Shown piece after piece: positions 25,795 to 34,815 of a stretch of 64,000 nt of DNA. Numbering within the stretch: the first letter of the stretch is position 1; each line of letters starts with the position of its first letter. This DNA is from Paenibacillus tundrae. Lineage in GTDB: Bacteria; Bacillota; Bacilli; Paenibacillales; Paenibacillaceae. The position numbers and the translations under genes are program-made. The notes below the pieces were generated by a model, which worked only from the letters and a program-made list of their open reading frames with translations, was not told the origin of the DNA and ran no database searches. The stretch is taken from positions 1-64,000 of the forward strand of contig NZ_JAUSTI010000010.1 in the NCBI RefSeq assembly GCF_030812775.1, read 5' to 3'.

Positions 25795-27876
25795 ATGACC
25801 GTCCATCCTGGACTGAACTGGACGACGAGGCAGATTGCGGAGGCATTGGAGCAGGGAACCCCGGAAGCTTTAGTAAGCGTTTCCGAGTGGAAAGGCAAGA
25901 TTGCGAATACACGGGATGATCAGGAATACTGTGATTTTTGGAAGGACATCGAGTCGTATGCGTTGAGGGCAGGCCGTGAGCCTTTGCCTGAATTATCGTT
26001 TACCCTTTTGCGCCAATTCAGGGATACTGGGGAACGCAAGGCGTATGAAGCAGCTTATTTTGAACGTCGTGGACGAATAGTGGCTCTTAGTGTATTAACG
26101 GCTACGTCGAAGACTTCTACATACGTATCTCTGCTGGAGGATCTGATCTGGAGTGTGTGTAATGAACATACCTGGTGCCTCTCTGCCCACATACCATCTG
26201 GAGAAGAAGCGACTGCTTACACATGGATTGATCTGTTTGCAGCAGAGACGGCTCAGATGCTTGCAGAGATTATTGTCATGCTGGGTGGCATCATCGATGA
26301 GCGAGTAGAGCGCCGGGTTCGCTCTGAGATGGAACGCCGGATTTTTACGCCGCTTTACCGAGAGGATCGAACGTACGGCTGGGAACGTGCAGAACACAAT
26401 TGGTCGGCCGTATGTAGCGGTGGCTGTGGGGTGGCTGCACTCCTTCTGCTGGAGGATCAATCGCTTCGGGTTAAGGCTGTAGAACATACCTTGCAAGCCA
26501 TGGATGCCTTTTTGCATGGATACGGCGAGGATGGCGGATGTGCAGAGGGGATTGGTTACTGGGTATATGGGTTTGGCTTCTATACGTATTATGCAGAGAT
26601 GTTGAGAACCTTCAGTGCAGGTACACTCGATATGTTATCTGAATCTAAGACGAGAGCGATTGCGTTATTTCCCCAGCATATTCACATGTCTGCAGGTACA
26701 TTTGTTAATTATTCAGACAGTCATGAACGGGAGATTATTCCGTCAGGCTTGTTATCGAGGTTAGCGCAGCGAACGCAAGGGGAAGTCAACTGGCGGTTGT
26801 CCATCCCTCGTTTGACAGATGATCCATGTAGGCGCTGGACACATGTCTCACGTAATCTGTTATGGACAGATAGGACTGTACTTGGTGATCATCGTGATCA
26901 AGCTGGGCAACTCCTCTCTCAGTCAATGATTGTTCTGGAGGATCTATCATGGATTGTGGGGAAGGCCCGATTGATGAGTGCCGAAGCGAGGGCAGGGATC
27001 GAAGTTGCTTTCTCGGTCAAAGGTGGGCATAACGATGAACCTCATAATCACAATGATCTGGGACATTTTATTCTTCATGCAGCGGGTGACAACATACTCT
27101 GTGATCCGGGTGCAGGTGCGTATACTCAGGCTTATTTCAGTCCTGGACGGGAGAGTATTCTCCATATTGGTTCTCAGGGACATAGCGTACCAATCCTTGA
27201 AGGAACGGTGCAGCAATCTGGAAGAGAAGCGGAAGCAAGGATGCTTGAAATGAAGCATTCATCACCACATAGCGCAGAAATCAAGTTCGACCTCACATCG
27301 GCCTATGGGAATGCACCTACGTTGGATCGATATACAAGGCGTTTCAATTGGAATTGTCCTCCGGCAGCGCAAGAGGCCGAACTGTTGGTAGAGGATCATT
27401 TTATATGGAAGTCTGTTTACGATTCTGATCGTACAGATATAGATTTAGATGATGTGGCACGAGCAAGTGAGCTGAATCTGTCTGCTGAAGCAAGAACAAA
27501 TGCAAATACAAATGTAACTGGAAATACAAATGTGAGTGCAACTCCAAATGCTAGTAGTAGTACTTATGCTGTTGCTTACAAAAATGTTACTCAGCGCTTA
27601 GTCAGCCACGTCGAACCAGTGATCCATGATGGTGTGGTTCAGTGGAAGACCGATAAAGCCGTGGTGAGTATGACCTATGAACCGGAACACAGCTCGGAAC
27701 GTTGGGTTGCTCGACTTGAAGTGGTGGATACGGTTGACCATGATCATCTTCCTCTCAGGCTATATGTTACGGAGCTTGTCTTGGTACGTACATCGAGTCA
27801 GGGTATGGAAACCACATTGTCATCTGTGCAGGAGACCTGGTGCAGAATGAAGTTCATCACTAAGCCACGAGTGTAG
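25795..27876 (+). CDS. Heparinase II/III-like polysaccharide lyase
   Basis: A 693-residue protein of the heparinase II/III and alginate-lyase type. An alpha/alpha toroid forms roughly residues 30-380, with HNWSAVCSGGCGVAALLL and the GGCAEGIGYWVYGFGFY segment. A beta-sheet domain follows, with the conserved PHNHNDLGHFIL (about 418-430) and DPGAGAYT. These enzymes beta-eliminate uronic-acid polysaccharides and leave unsaturated ends, the substrates of GH88, whose gene follows 50 bp downstream. No signal peptide is seen, so it likely acts on imported oligomers. Residues about 560-590 form an Asn/Thr/Ala-rich insertion. AAGGAGG precedes the ATG. Confidence 0.9.
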   Translation: MTVHPGLNWTTRQIAEALEQGTPEALVSVSEWKGKIANTRDDQEYCDFWKDIESYALRAGREPLPELSFTLLRQFRDTGERKAYEAAYFERRGRIVALSVLTATSKTSTYVSLLEDLIWSVCNEHTWCLSAHIPSGEEATAYTWIDLFAAETAQMLAEIIVMLGGIIDERVERRVRSEMERRIFTPLYREDRTYGWERAEHNWSAVCSGGCGVAALLLLEDQSLRVKAVEHTLQAMDAFLHGYGEDGGCAEGIGYWVYGFGFYTYYAEMLRTFSAGTLDMLSESKTRAIALFPQHIHMSAGTFVNYSDSHEREIIPSGLLSRLAQRTQGEVNWRLSIPRLTDDPCRRWTHVSRNLLWTDRTVLGDHRDQAGQLLSQSMIVLEDLSWIVGKARLMSAEARAGIEVAFSVKGGHNDEPHNHNDLGHFILHAAGDNILCDPGAGAYTQAYFSPGRESILHIGSQGHSVPILEGTVQQSGREAEARMLEMKHSSPHSAEIKFDLTSAYGNAPTLDRYTRRFNWNCPPAAQEAELLVEDHFIWKSVYDSDRTDIDLDDVARASELNLSAEARTNANTNVTGNTNVSATPNASSSTYAVAYKNVTQRLVSHVEPVIHDGVVQWKTDKAVVSMTYEPEHSSERWVARLEVVDTVDHDHLPLRLYVTELVLVRTSSQGMETTLSSVQETWCRMKFITKPRV

Positions 27877-27926
27877 AGAAGAATCAGATGGACACAAAAA
27901 AGATTGATTAGAGGAGGATACAACGT

Positions 27927-29057
27927 ATGACAGACACGGCTAATTGGGTAGAAGAGGCATGGCGGCAGGGTTCAGCAAAAGTACTTCGCAACGCAGAGCG
28001 GATTAAAGATACCTTTCCACATATCGCTCCGCAAGGCAGATATGATCAGAATGATCCAGAGTGGTGGACGGCGGGCTTCTGGCCGGGGCTACTCTGGCTG
28101 GTCCGTGAAGCAGCGCCGAATGCTGAGGCGGTTGCCTCCTTGGCGCGTATTGCTGAAAGCTGTGAGCGCCAACTGGAGGGTTGTCTTCGTGATCCGGACT
28201 CTGTCGATCACGATCTGGGGTTCATCTGGCTGCTTAGTGGCGTAGCCAACTACAGCCAGACGGGCAGCGCAGATGGCAAGCGGCGGGGCATACTCGCCGC
28301 GAATTTACTTGCTGCCCGGTTCCACGTGCGCGGTGAATTCATCCGCGCCTGGAATTTCAGCTCGTCAACGATGGACACGCGCGGCGTAGCCATCATTGAC
28401 AGCATGATGAACCTGCCGCTGCTCTACTGGGCGTCAGAGCAGAGCGGCGATCCGCGCTTCCGCTGGCTGGCGGAAGCACATGCGGACACCGTCGCGCGTG
28501 AATTCGTGCGCGAGGACGGATCCATCTGCCACGTGGTGGAGTTCGATCCACACACGGGGCAGAAGCTTCGGGAGCATGGCGGGCAAGGCCATGCTCCGGG
28601 TTCCGCCTGGGCGCGGGGCACCGCCTGGGCGCTGCACGGGTTTGCGCTGTCATTCCGGCATACGGGCGAAGCCCGCTATCTGGAGACAGCGGAAGGCGCG
28701 GCCGATTTCTTCCTCGCCATGCTTGGCGAAGAGATCGTGCCGATGTGGGATTTCCGCGCACCTGCGGAGCATCAGGTGGCGTGGGATTCGTCCGCTGCGG
28801 CCATTGCCGCGAGTGGACTGTTGGAGCTCGCGAAGCTGTCGCCACGCGGAGCGGAATACGCTGCGGCAGGTGAGCGGATCGCTCGTGGCTTGTACGAGCG
28901 ATATAGCTCAGGTGAGTCGGCAGCTGAGGAAGGCTTAATTATGCAGGGAACTGTGCATTATCCAGAGGGACGGGGCATTAATGTCCCGATTATCTACGGT
29001 GATTATTTCTATATGGAAGCACTGGCGAAGCTGCAAGGACGTCCCGGGTTCTTTTAA
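27927..29057 (+). CDS. GH88-family unsaturated glucuronyl hydrolase
   Basis: A 376-residue cytosolic enzyme that hydrolyses delta-4,5-unsaturated uronic acids from lyase-generated oligosaccharides. The alpha6/alpha6 barrel pattern is present: WWTAGFWPGLLWL near residue 48, DHDLGFIWL near 91 and DTRGVAIIDSMMNL near 150. QGHAPGSAWARGTAWALHGF near 215 and VAWDSSAAAIAASGLL near 285 follow. The conserved Asp in the HDLGF and IDSMMNL motifs match catalytic positions of the family. GAGGAGG precedes the ATG. The middle of the gene (about 28260-28870) is far richer in GC than its ends: 43 of 60 bases at 28441-28500 against 31 of 60 at 27961-28020. Confidence 0.92.
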   Translation: MTDTANWVEEAWRQGSAKVLRNAERIKDTFPHIAPQGRYDQNDPEWWTAGFWPGLLWLVREAAPNAEAVASLARIAESCERQLEGCLRDPDSVDHDLGFIWLLSGVANYSQTGSADGKRRGILAANLLAARFHVRGEFIRAWNFSSSTMDTRGVAIIDSMMNLPLLYWASEQSGDPRFRWLAEAHADTVAREFVREDGSICHVVEFDPHTGQKLREHGGQGHAPGSAWARGTAWALHGFALSFRHTGEARYLETAEGAADFFLAMLGEEIVPMWDFRAPAEHQVAWDSSAAAIAASGLLELAKLSPRGAEYAAAGERIARGLYERYSSGESAAEEGLIMQGTVHYPEGRGINVPIIYGDYFYMEALAKLQGRPGFF

Positions 29058-29122
29058 TTCATTTCAACAGCCTACTGCAATTATTGATGAGTCATGATAA
29101 CTAACTTAATCTATAAATAGAA

Positions 29123-29212
29123 AAACACAGTGGTTGAGTGTGCAAAGTAGAGTCTTCTGTGGAATTCACCAGAATCCTTACATGAGCACATCTTGCCACT
29201 GTGTTGTTTTTT
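29123..29212 (+). terminator. Large-loop terminator after the GH88 gene
   Basis: AACACAGTGG (29124-29133) pairs with CCACTGTGTT (29196-29205), followed by GTTTTTT. The approximately 60-nt interior may fold further. Confidence 0.65.
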
Positions 29213-29426
29213 ATGCCGCTAGAGAACAGCAATTACGTAAAAAGTTTAAGCTGGGGAAGTTTCCTTTTGAGATAAGGGAACTTACAAAAAATATAGACTA
29301 AGACGGAATAGAAGGTTACTTAGCTTTCATCGGAGTAGCAAGTTTAATAATATCCTTACGTTCCTTCCAAATAGATTCAAATTGTGTCCCTATAGTATCG
29401 AGATATTAGGTAAACTACTGGAGGTT
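29213..29426. other. Intergenic region, possible gene remnant
   Basis: No complete gene is seen. On the minus strand 29316-29405 is an open stretch of 29 codons with no start. Its composition is protein-like (ending IIKLATPMKAK), so it could be the tail of a decayed gene. Confidence 0.25.
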
Positions 29427-30056
29427 TTACGGTGTGTTCTCATGCGCGTCTCTAAGTTCCAGGCTACGTCTCAAAATAACAAAATCCGCTGAAGATTGAT
29501 CCGGATAACGCTGCGGGATGATCTCCTGCACTTTGAATTCCGGATAATCATACAGGTAATGGAACAGATTGCGATCTTGGATCGTATCAACGCCTGGGTT
29601 TCCTATCTCTTTCAGCCGGGTGTAGAGGACAACCCACTCTCCAGAGGCATGCAGGATATCATACAGTGTATTCCGAAAATCTTGTTCATCTGTAATGTGG
29701 TAGAGCACATCGAGACAGATGGTCAGATCTGCCTGAAGAAAACCTCGGTTAATCCACAGACCAGGTGTATATAACATGAAGCTTTTAGATGTATCGCTCG
29801 CAAACTTCGAAGCACATAAACGAACAGACGATGCTGCTACGTCCATGCCGAGATACGTACCATAGTTCATATATTGCAGCTGATTACCGTCCCCACATCC
29901 AAACTCAATTACGCTGGTGATGCCTTCTCGCTGAATGAGCTCATTCACGATCTCAGCCTTAAATTCAGCCAGCACCCCGTAAGAGCCTCTCCCTGACGTT
30001 TCTCCTGAGCGATACGTTTGCTCCCAATATTCAATGTAGTCGAAAGACTTCGTCAT
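29427..30056 (-). CDS. Class I SAM-dependent methyltransferase
   Basis: A 209-residue cytosolic protein with the Rossmann-like methyltransferase fold. Motif I is VIEFGCGDGNQ (about 49-59). The acidic end of strand 2 is YLGMDVAASSV, and motif IV-like DLTICLDVLYHI follows. The acceptor is unknown. The ATG at 30056 has a GGGGGA site 6 nt upstream and gives an N-terminus MTKSFDYIEYWEQTY that is typical of this group. The in-frame TTG at 30086 is less likely. It stands alone, and the gene on the other side is divergent. Confidence 0.85.
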   Translation of the reverse strand: MTKSFDYIEYWEQTYRSGETSGRGSYGVLAEFKAEIVNELIQREGITSVIEFGCGDGNQLQYMNYGTYLGMDVAASSVRLCASKFASDTSKSFMLYTPGLWINRGFLQADLTICLDVLYHITDEQDFRNTLYDILHASGEWVVLYTRLKEIGNPGVDTIQDRNLFHYLYDYPEFKVQEIIPQRYPDQSSADFVILRRSLELRDAHENTP

Positions 30057-30253
30057 CGTTGTCCCCCAATCATCCATCAATTTCAATTGCCGCTATAATA
30101 TCGTATGCGGGAACTTATCCTATATGATCTTGAGTGCTTTTTACAGCAGAATAAGAATTAATTTCCACTAATTTTCCTGAAAGTCTAAACATCTGGAAAG
30201 AACCTGCCGACATTAAACGTAAGGAAAAAAATGATTACAATCGGGGGGAAATG

Positions 30254-32638
30254 ATGTTAAAGCCAAGATTGACCAAGTATATGGTGATGATGCTGGTACT
30301 GGTACTGAGTATTTCCAACGTAGGCCTGGCCGCTGCGGCAGATAAAGAACTATCCAAAATTGTATTGTCTAAAAATGAGTTGTCGCTCGAAGTGGGTGAT
30401 TCGACTTCAGTGACGGCTACAGGGGTATATAGCGATAATACATCGCAGAGTGTGACGATTAGCTCGGATTGGAGCAGTAGTGACAGCTCAATCGCAACAG
30501 CGAATAACGGTACGATCAGCGCCAAAGCTGAGGGTGATGCAACCGTAACCGTGTCCTATCAGGGCAAACAACAAACGATTCATGTCAATGTGACGAAAAA
30601 GGTCAAAGCGCTATCTAAGGATGTACAGACACTGGATCTGCGAATCGGAACTTCGAAGAAGATCAATCTAACAGCAACATACAGTGACAACACGGTAGAG
30701 GAAGCAGCAGCGAAAATTGCGGAATGGTCCTCTAGTGATGACAAAGTAGCGACTGTAGTAAATGGAGAGGTTACCGGCCAAAGTGCAGGTACAGCCGTGA
30801 TCACAGGTAAGGTTGGTAAACAAAGCGTAACGGTAGATGTTAACGTTGAAGTGGTTAAGCGTGTAGATGTGAATAAGAAACAGATCAACCTGTTATTGAA
30901 TGGTCAAGATGATGTAGAACTGACAGCAACATATCCAGATGGTTCAACAAAAGTTGTAACTGAGCTTGCAGAGTGGACCACAAGCAACGAGAAGGTAGCA
31001 GATGCAATTAAAGGTAAAATCAAAGGTTACGCTGCCGGTTCAGCTAAAATCACAGCAACATACGGTACGAAATCCGTAACGATTGATGTTGATGTTGATC
31101 TGACTAGCAAACTGAGTGCGGATGTACAAAGCGTGTTCTTGCGTGTCGATGGTACAAGCCCAGAAAGCAAGGATTCAGCAGATATTGTACTAACCGCTTC
31201 TTACCCGGATAGTGCGGATAAGACAGTCACAGATCTTGCCACATGGACATCCAGCAATGAGAAGGTAGCTACCGTATTCAAAGGTAAAATTACGGCTGTG
31301 GGTAGTGGTTCAACTACGATTAAAGCGACACACAGTGGTAAAACGGTAGAGATTGCAGTGGATGTAGATACAGCGAGATACCTCGATATCGATGGTGTTG
31401 AGGACAAGGTTGCTATGAGCCTTGCAGATAATACCAAAACCAAGAATCTTGTCGTAAAAGCAGAATATATCGACGGAAGCAAGGAAGACGTAACGAAAAA
31501 AGCAACATGGACTTCCAATAATGCAGATGTCGTCTATGTATCTAACGGCGAACTGATTGCATACAAATCCGGTACAGCGACCATTACCGTTTCCTATGGC
31601 GGCAAAACCGTTAAGTTCACGGTCAATGTTGATGTAGCCGACAAGTATGAGATGGAGAAGAAAAAAGCCTCCGTCGCAGTGGGTGGCACGTTCGCTGCTA
31701 AAGTTTTTGCCGTGTTCGGTGACATCTCCAAGGATGTATCTGAGGATGCAACATGGAGCAGCAGCAGTGAAAAAATCGCTGAAGTTGACAGCAAAGGTAA
31801 TGTAACGGGTGTAGCAACGGGTAAAGCGACCATTACAGCCAAAATCGAAGGAAAAACATTAACGTTGCCCGTAGAAGTTGGCATGGCTAGTGATCTGGAA
31901 GCAGATGAGAACTTCGTAGTATTGTCTGTGAAAGAAACAAAACAAATCGAGTTGACTGCTACGGATGAGGATGGATTGACGAAAGACGTATCCTCTGAAG
32001 CAACTTGGAAATCAAGTAATGCACGTGTGGCTGATGTGAAAAAAGGCGTTATTACGGCGAACAGCAGTGGTAAAGCAAACATCACAGCAGAGTACGGTTC
32101 CAAGAAAGTCACCATTCAGGTTGAGGTTGATGTCATCTCACGGATTGAAGCATCCGTGCCAGCACTTTCGCTGAAATCCGGGGACACTGAAAACCTGACC
32201 GTTACTGTCCTATTGAGTGATGGTAGCGAACGTGATGTAACAGATAAAGCAGAATGGAAAACAAATAACTACAAGGTTGCACAGGTGAGCAAAGGCGCTG
32301 TAAAAGCTATCGGTTCAGGTAAAGCTAAAATTACAGCAAAGTATGGCAGTAAATCGGTTACGATTGCAGTGGATGTAGATACGTTGAAATATCTGCAAAC
32401 CGACAAAGTTACGCTGACGATGAAGCCAGGTGACAAAGCGACCGTCATTGCAACAGCAACATTTGCAGATGGTAGTGAAGCAGATGTATCCAAACCAGCG
32501 TTGTGGAAGTCTTCCCGTATTGCAACTGCATCGGTGAAGGACGGCGTTATTCAAGCGAATGGTAAGGGTAAAGCAACAATTACGGTCACCTATGCTGGCG
32601 TGAAAACGAAAGTGACGATCGTTGTTGAAGCGAAGTAA
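30254..32638 (+). CDS. Secreted protein of nine Big_2 (Ig-like) repeats
   Basis: A 794-residue exported protein. After a signal peptide (cleavage near GLAAAA), essentially the whole protein is nine tandem Big_2-like domains of about 85 residues. Each carries a core such as EWSSSDDKVATV, TWTSSNEKVATV or TWKSSNARVADV and then a G.A.IT..YG.K strand. Such domains occur in cell-surface and adhesion proteins. No LPXTG motif, S-layer domain or enzymatic domain is present, so it may be a released spacer or adhesin. The ATG at 30254 fits the GGGGGG site better than the ATG at 30251. A strong terminator follows. Confidence 0.9.
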   Translation: MLKPRLTKYMVMMLVLVLSISNVGLAAAADKELSKIVLSKNELSLEVGDSTSVTATGVYSDNTSQSVTISSDWSSSDSSIATANNGTISAKAEGDATVTVSYQGKQQTIHVNVTKKVKALSKDVQTLDLRIGTSKKINLTATYSDNTVEEAAAKIAEWSSSDDKVATVVNGEVTGQSAGTAVITGKVGKQSVTVDVNVEVVKRVDVNKKQINLLLNGQDDVELTATYPDGSTKVVTELAEWTTSNEKVADAIKGKIKGYAAGSAKITATYGTKSVTIDVDVDLTSKLSADVQSVFLRVDGTSPESKDSADIVLTASYPDSADKTVTDLATWTSSNEKVATVFKGKITAVGSGSTTIKATHSGKTVEIAVDVDTARYLDIDGVEDKVAMSLADNTKTKNLVVKAEYIDGSKEDVTKKATWTSNNADVVYVSNGELIAYKSGTATITVSYGGKTVKFTVNVDVADKYEMEKKKASVAVGGTFAAKVFAVFGDISKDVSEDATWSSSSEKIAEVDSKGNVTGVATGKATITAKIEGKTLTLPVEVGMASDLEADENFVVLSVKETKQIELTATDEDGLTKDVSSEATWKSSNARVADVKKGVITANSSGKANITAEYGSKKVTIQVEVDVISRIEASVPALSLKSGDTENLTVTVLLSDGSERDVTDKAEWKTNNYKVAQVSKGAVKAIGSGKAKITAKYGSKSVTIAVDVDTLKYLQTDKVTLTMKPGDKATVIATATFADGSEADVSKPALWKSSRIATASVKDGVIQANGKGKATITVTYAGVKTKVTIVVEAK

Positions 32639-32691
32639 TCGCTACGAATAAGGCAAACTTACTAAACTACTCAAACTTGATTACTCAAAAG

Positions 32692-32736
32692 AAAAACGGT
32701 GATGCCTGTTCCTTAGAACAGGCATCACCGTTTTTT
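32692..32736 (+). terminator. Bidirectional terminator
   Basis: AAAAACGGTGATGCCTGTTC pairs with its reverse complement across a CTTA loop and ends in TTTTTT. It serves the Big_2 gene and the convergent chromate transporter genes. Confidence 0.95.
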
Positions 32737-32766
32737 GGCTTTGTTATTATGTTATTAGTATTCCCA

Positions 32767-33312
32767 TTACATGAAATGAGGCAGAACGAATGCGCCATAA
32801 GCAAAGGCAATCACAATCAGAATAGCAGGGTGAAGCTTAGTTTTAGTCATGACCCACAGCGAGATTCCAGCAATAATCAGGGTTTGCCAGATGCCGATCG
32901 ACTCGGTTGAGACTTGGCCGAACTCCCATGTGAGCAAAATCATGAGCACAGCAATGACGGGCTGTACTAACAGCGTCATGCCTTTGACCTTTGAAGAGGT
33001 ACGGTATTTGTTAAGCAAGCGCAGCAATAGAATTAATGCGACGGCCGAAGGCACGATCGTAGCGAAGCTGGCAATGAACGCACCAAACCAGCCAGCAACC
33101 TGATAACCAACAAAGGCAGCAATCTTCGTGGCGATTGGCCCTGGGAGCGCATTGCTAATGGCAAGCACATCACCGAATTGCTCTGTCGTTAACCACTTGT
33201 AGTGATTCACGATCTCTTCTTGCATCAGCGGAATGGAGGCTGGACCGCCCCCGTATCCTAATATATTGGCTACAAAAAATCCCCAAAATAACTCCCACCA
33301 TGTCTGCAGCAT
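32767..33312 (-). CDS. chr3C: Chromate transporter, second half-size subunit
   Basis: A 181-residue membrane protein of the CHR family, half the length of long ChrA proteins. It has the family motifs GYGGGPASIPLMQ near residue 20 and ALPGPIATKIA near 55, then hydrophobic segments. It is encoded 3 bp after its homologous partner. Paired short CHR proteins work together to extrude chromate in B. subtilis (formerly YwrA/YwrB). The name chr3C follows that precedent and is tentative. It lies last in a three-gene unit with an Lrp/AsnC regulator. Confidence 0.9.
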   Translation of the reverse strand: MLQTWWELFWGFFVANILGYGGGPASIPLMQEEIVNHYKWLTTEQFGDVLAISNALPGPIATKIAAFVGYQVAGWFGAFIASFATIVPSAVALILLLRLLNKYRTSSKVKGMTLLVQPVIAVLMILLTWEFGQVSTESIGIWQTLIIAGISLWVMTKTKLHPAILIVIAFAYGAFVLPHFM

Positions 33313-33315
33313 CGT

Positions 33316-33903
33316 CTAGGACACCCCCTTATCGGCGTTGTCCTTCGACTTGAAGCGCTGAACCACATCAAAGTGGAAGAAACCATAGACGAGAAAGACA
33401 GCGATGACGATACCGGGGTGAATGTCTAGTAGCAACAAGAGTACAAACGCAATGACCCCAAATAGGAGGGCAAAGGTTTTGCCGAGTCCTTTCCACGCCT
33501 TCATGGCGAACTCATAAGCCATCATGCCGAGCATGACAAAAATGACTGGGCGTACGGCTGCCACCATGCCCGCGACCACTTTGGATTCTCGTAGCGCGTA
33601 CATCGAGCCGAGCAGTGCAATAATGGCAATACTTGTCGGTAATATATGGGCTAGCACTGCTACAATCGCGCCCAAGAGACCTTTGGTTTTATAACCTAAG
33701 TATGCAATCATTTTGGTCGCAATCGGACCCGGGAGAGCATTAGCGATAGCTAAAATCTCCCCGAACTCCTCATCACTGACCCATTTATAACGTGTAACGG
33801 CCTCATAACGAATCAAGGGAATTACCGAAGGGCCGCCGCCATATCCCAAAATTCCGGTTCGCACCATTCCTGTGACGAGACCGCTATAAACTTTCCAACT
33901 CAT
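33316..33903 (-). CDS. chr3N: Chromate transporter, first half-size subunit
   Basis: A 195-residue CHR-family membrane protein. Motifs GYGGGPSVIPLIR near residue 20 and ALPGPIATKMIAYLGY near 55 match those in the downstream partner, showing an ancient duplication. About five hydrophobic segments follow. It lies 12 bp after the Lrp-type regulator gene and 3 bp before the second subunit. The AGGAGG-like site before the ATG at 33903 supports the start. Physiological cargo besides chromate is not predictable. Confidence 0.9.
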   Translation of the reverse strand: MSWKVYSGLVTGMVRTGILGYGGGPSVIPLIRYEAVTRYKWVSDEEFGEILAIANALPGPIATKMIAYLGYKTKGLLGAIVAVLAHILPTSIAIIALLGSMYALRESKVVAGMVAAVRPVIFVMLGMMAYEFAMKAWKGLGKTFALLFGVIAFVLLLLLDIHPGIVIAVFLVYGFFHFDVVQRFKSKDNADKGVS

Positions 33904-33915
33904 GCTGTTATCCTC

Positions 33916-34410
33916 CTACAGTCTCATGCCCATCCGGCTTTTATAACGCTTTAACAATAGTTGTGACTCTACTTTGACGATTCCAGGCATCTTATAGAGC
34001 TTCTCTAGTAGAAACTGCTCCATCTCCTCCATGTCGGCAAAAATACCATGCATGTGCAGGGTACTTGGGCCTGTCATATGGTATAGGCTGGTCACGGCTG
34101 GTTCTTCATCCAGCTTCTCCGCTACCTCATCCAGAAAAGGAGGTTCTACGTCGACATTGAAAAAAGCTGAGACCTGTAGTCCAACCTTGCTGGGGTTGAT
34201 GACAACCGTGAATCGTTCAATAACGCCTTTTTCGGATAGTGCATTAATCCGTGCCTGTACGGCTACGCGAGATAACCCAATCTGTTGTCCCAGATCGGTA
34301 TAGGACATCCGGCTATTGTGGTGCAGAGCAGCCAATATTTTGCGATCTATGTCATCCAGATTGTGCATTTGGGGGATTTCTCCACCCTTAGAAGAGCGTT
34401 TCTCTGCCAT
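33916..34410 (-). CDS. Lrp/AsnC-family regulator of the chromate transporter (ChrS/YwrC-like)
   Basis: A 164-residue regulator. The N-terminal helix-turn-helix ([20 protein letters not shown], then [14 protein letters not shown]) is followed by an AsnC-type ligand-binding domain of about 85 residues. It is the first gene of the unit with the two CHR subunits, the same order as the B. subtilis chromate locus (chrS, chr3N, chr3C), so autoregulation and control of the transporter are likely. The ATG at 34410 has AAAGGATGG upstream. The earlier in-frame start at 34470 adds 20 residues that do not fit the family. Confidence 0.88.
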   Translation of the reverse strand: MAEKRSSKGGEIPQMHNLDDIDRKILAALHHNSRMSYTDLGQQIGLSRVAVQARINALSEKGVIERFTVVINPSKVGLQVSAFFNVDVEPPFLDEVAEKLDEEPAVTSLYHMTGPSTLHMHGIFADMEEMEQFLLEKLYKMPGIVKVESQLLLKRYKSRMGMRL

Positions 34411-34621
34411 GATTGACCATCCTTTTCTATCACTAATTACAGTTAGAACATGAAATAAGCATTTATACATTTTGTACGTAGCACTCTTAATTTTAATGAC
34501 GAAACGTAATTCGAGTCAATATATTTATAATAAATATGGATTATACCTGATAATTCACTTTCACTTTGTTAAATTGAACAAGTTTACTTTCTAAATAGAG
34601 CAGAAGTTGCCTCAAAAATAG

Positions 34622-34656
34622 AAAAAAGACTGCTCAAGAAATGATCCTTGGCAGTC
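34622..34656 (-). terminator. Terminator of the sensor kinase operon
   Basis: GACTGC/GCAGTC with inner CAAG/CTTG pairs (34628-34656). Leftward it is followed by TTTTTTCTATTTTT. Confidence 0.8.
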
Positions 34657-34815
34657 AACAAATGTGTATGAAGTGCTCGAATGTTACGGCATCATCTACC
34701 TCAACGTAGCGTCTGCTTCAAATGCGATACGATGAATCCAATCCAATCCAGGCTAGCACGCAGTGCCCTGCTTCATAACAGGGATGGTCAGTCACATCTG
34801 ATCGTACTCGTTGCA
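34657..34815. other. Spacer between kinase stop and terminator
   Basis: About 160 bp with no ORF or RNA signature that I can support. Confidence 0.4.
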
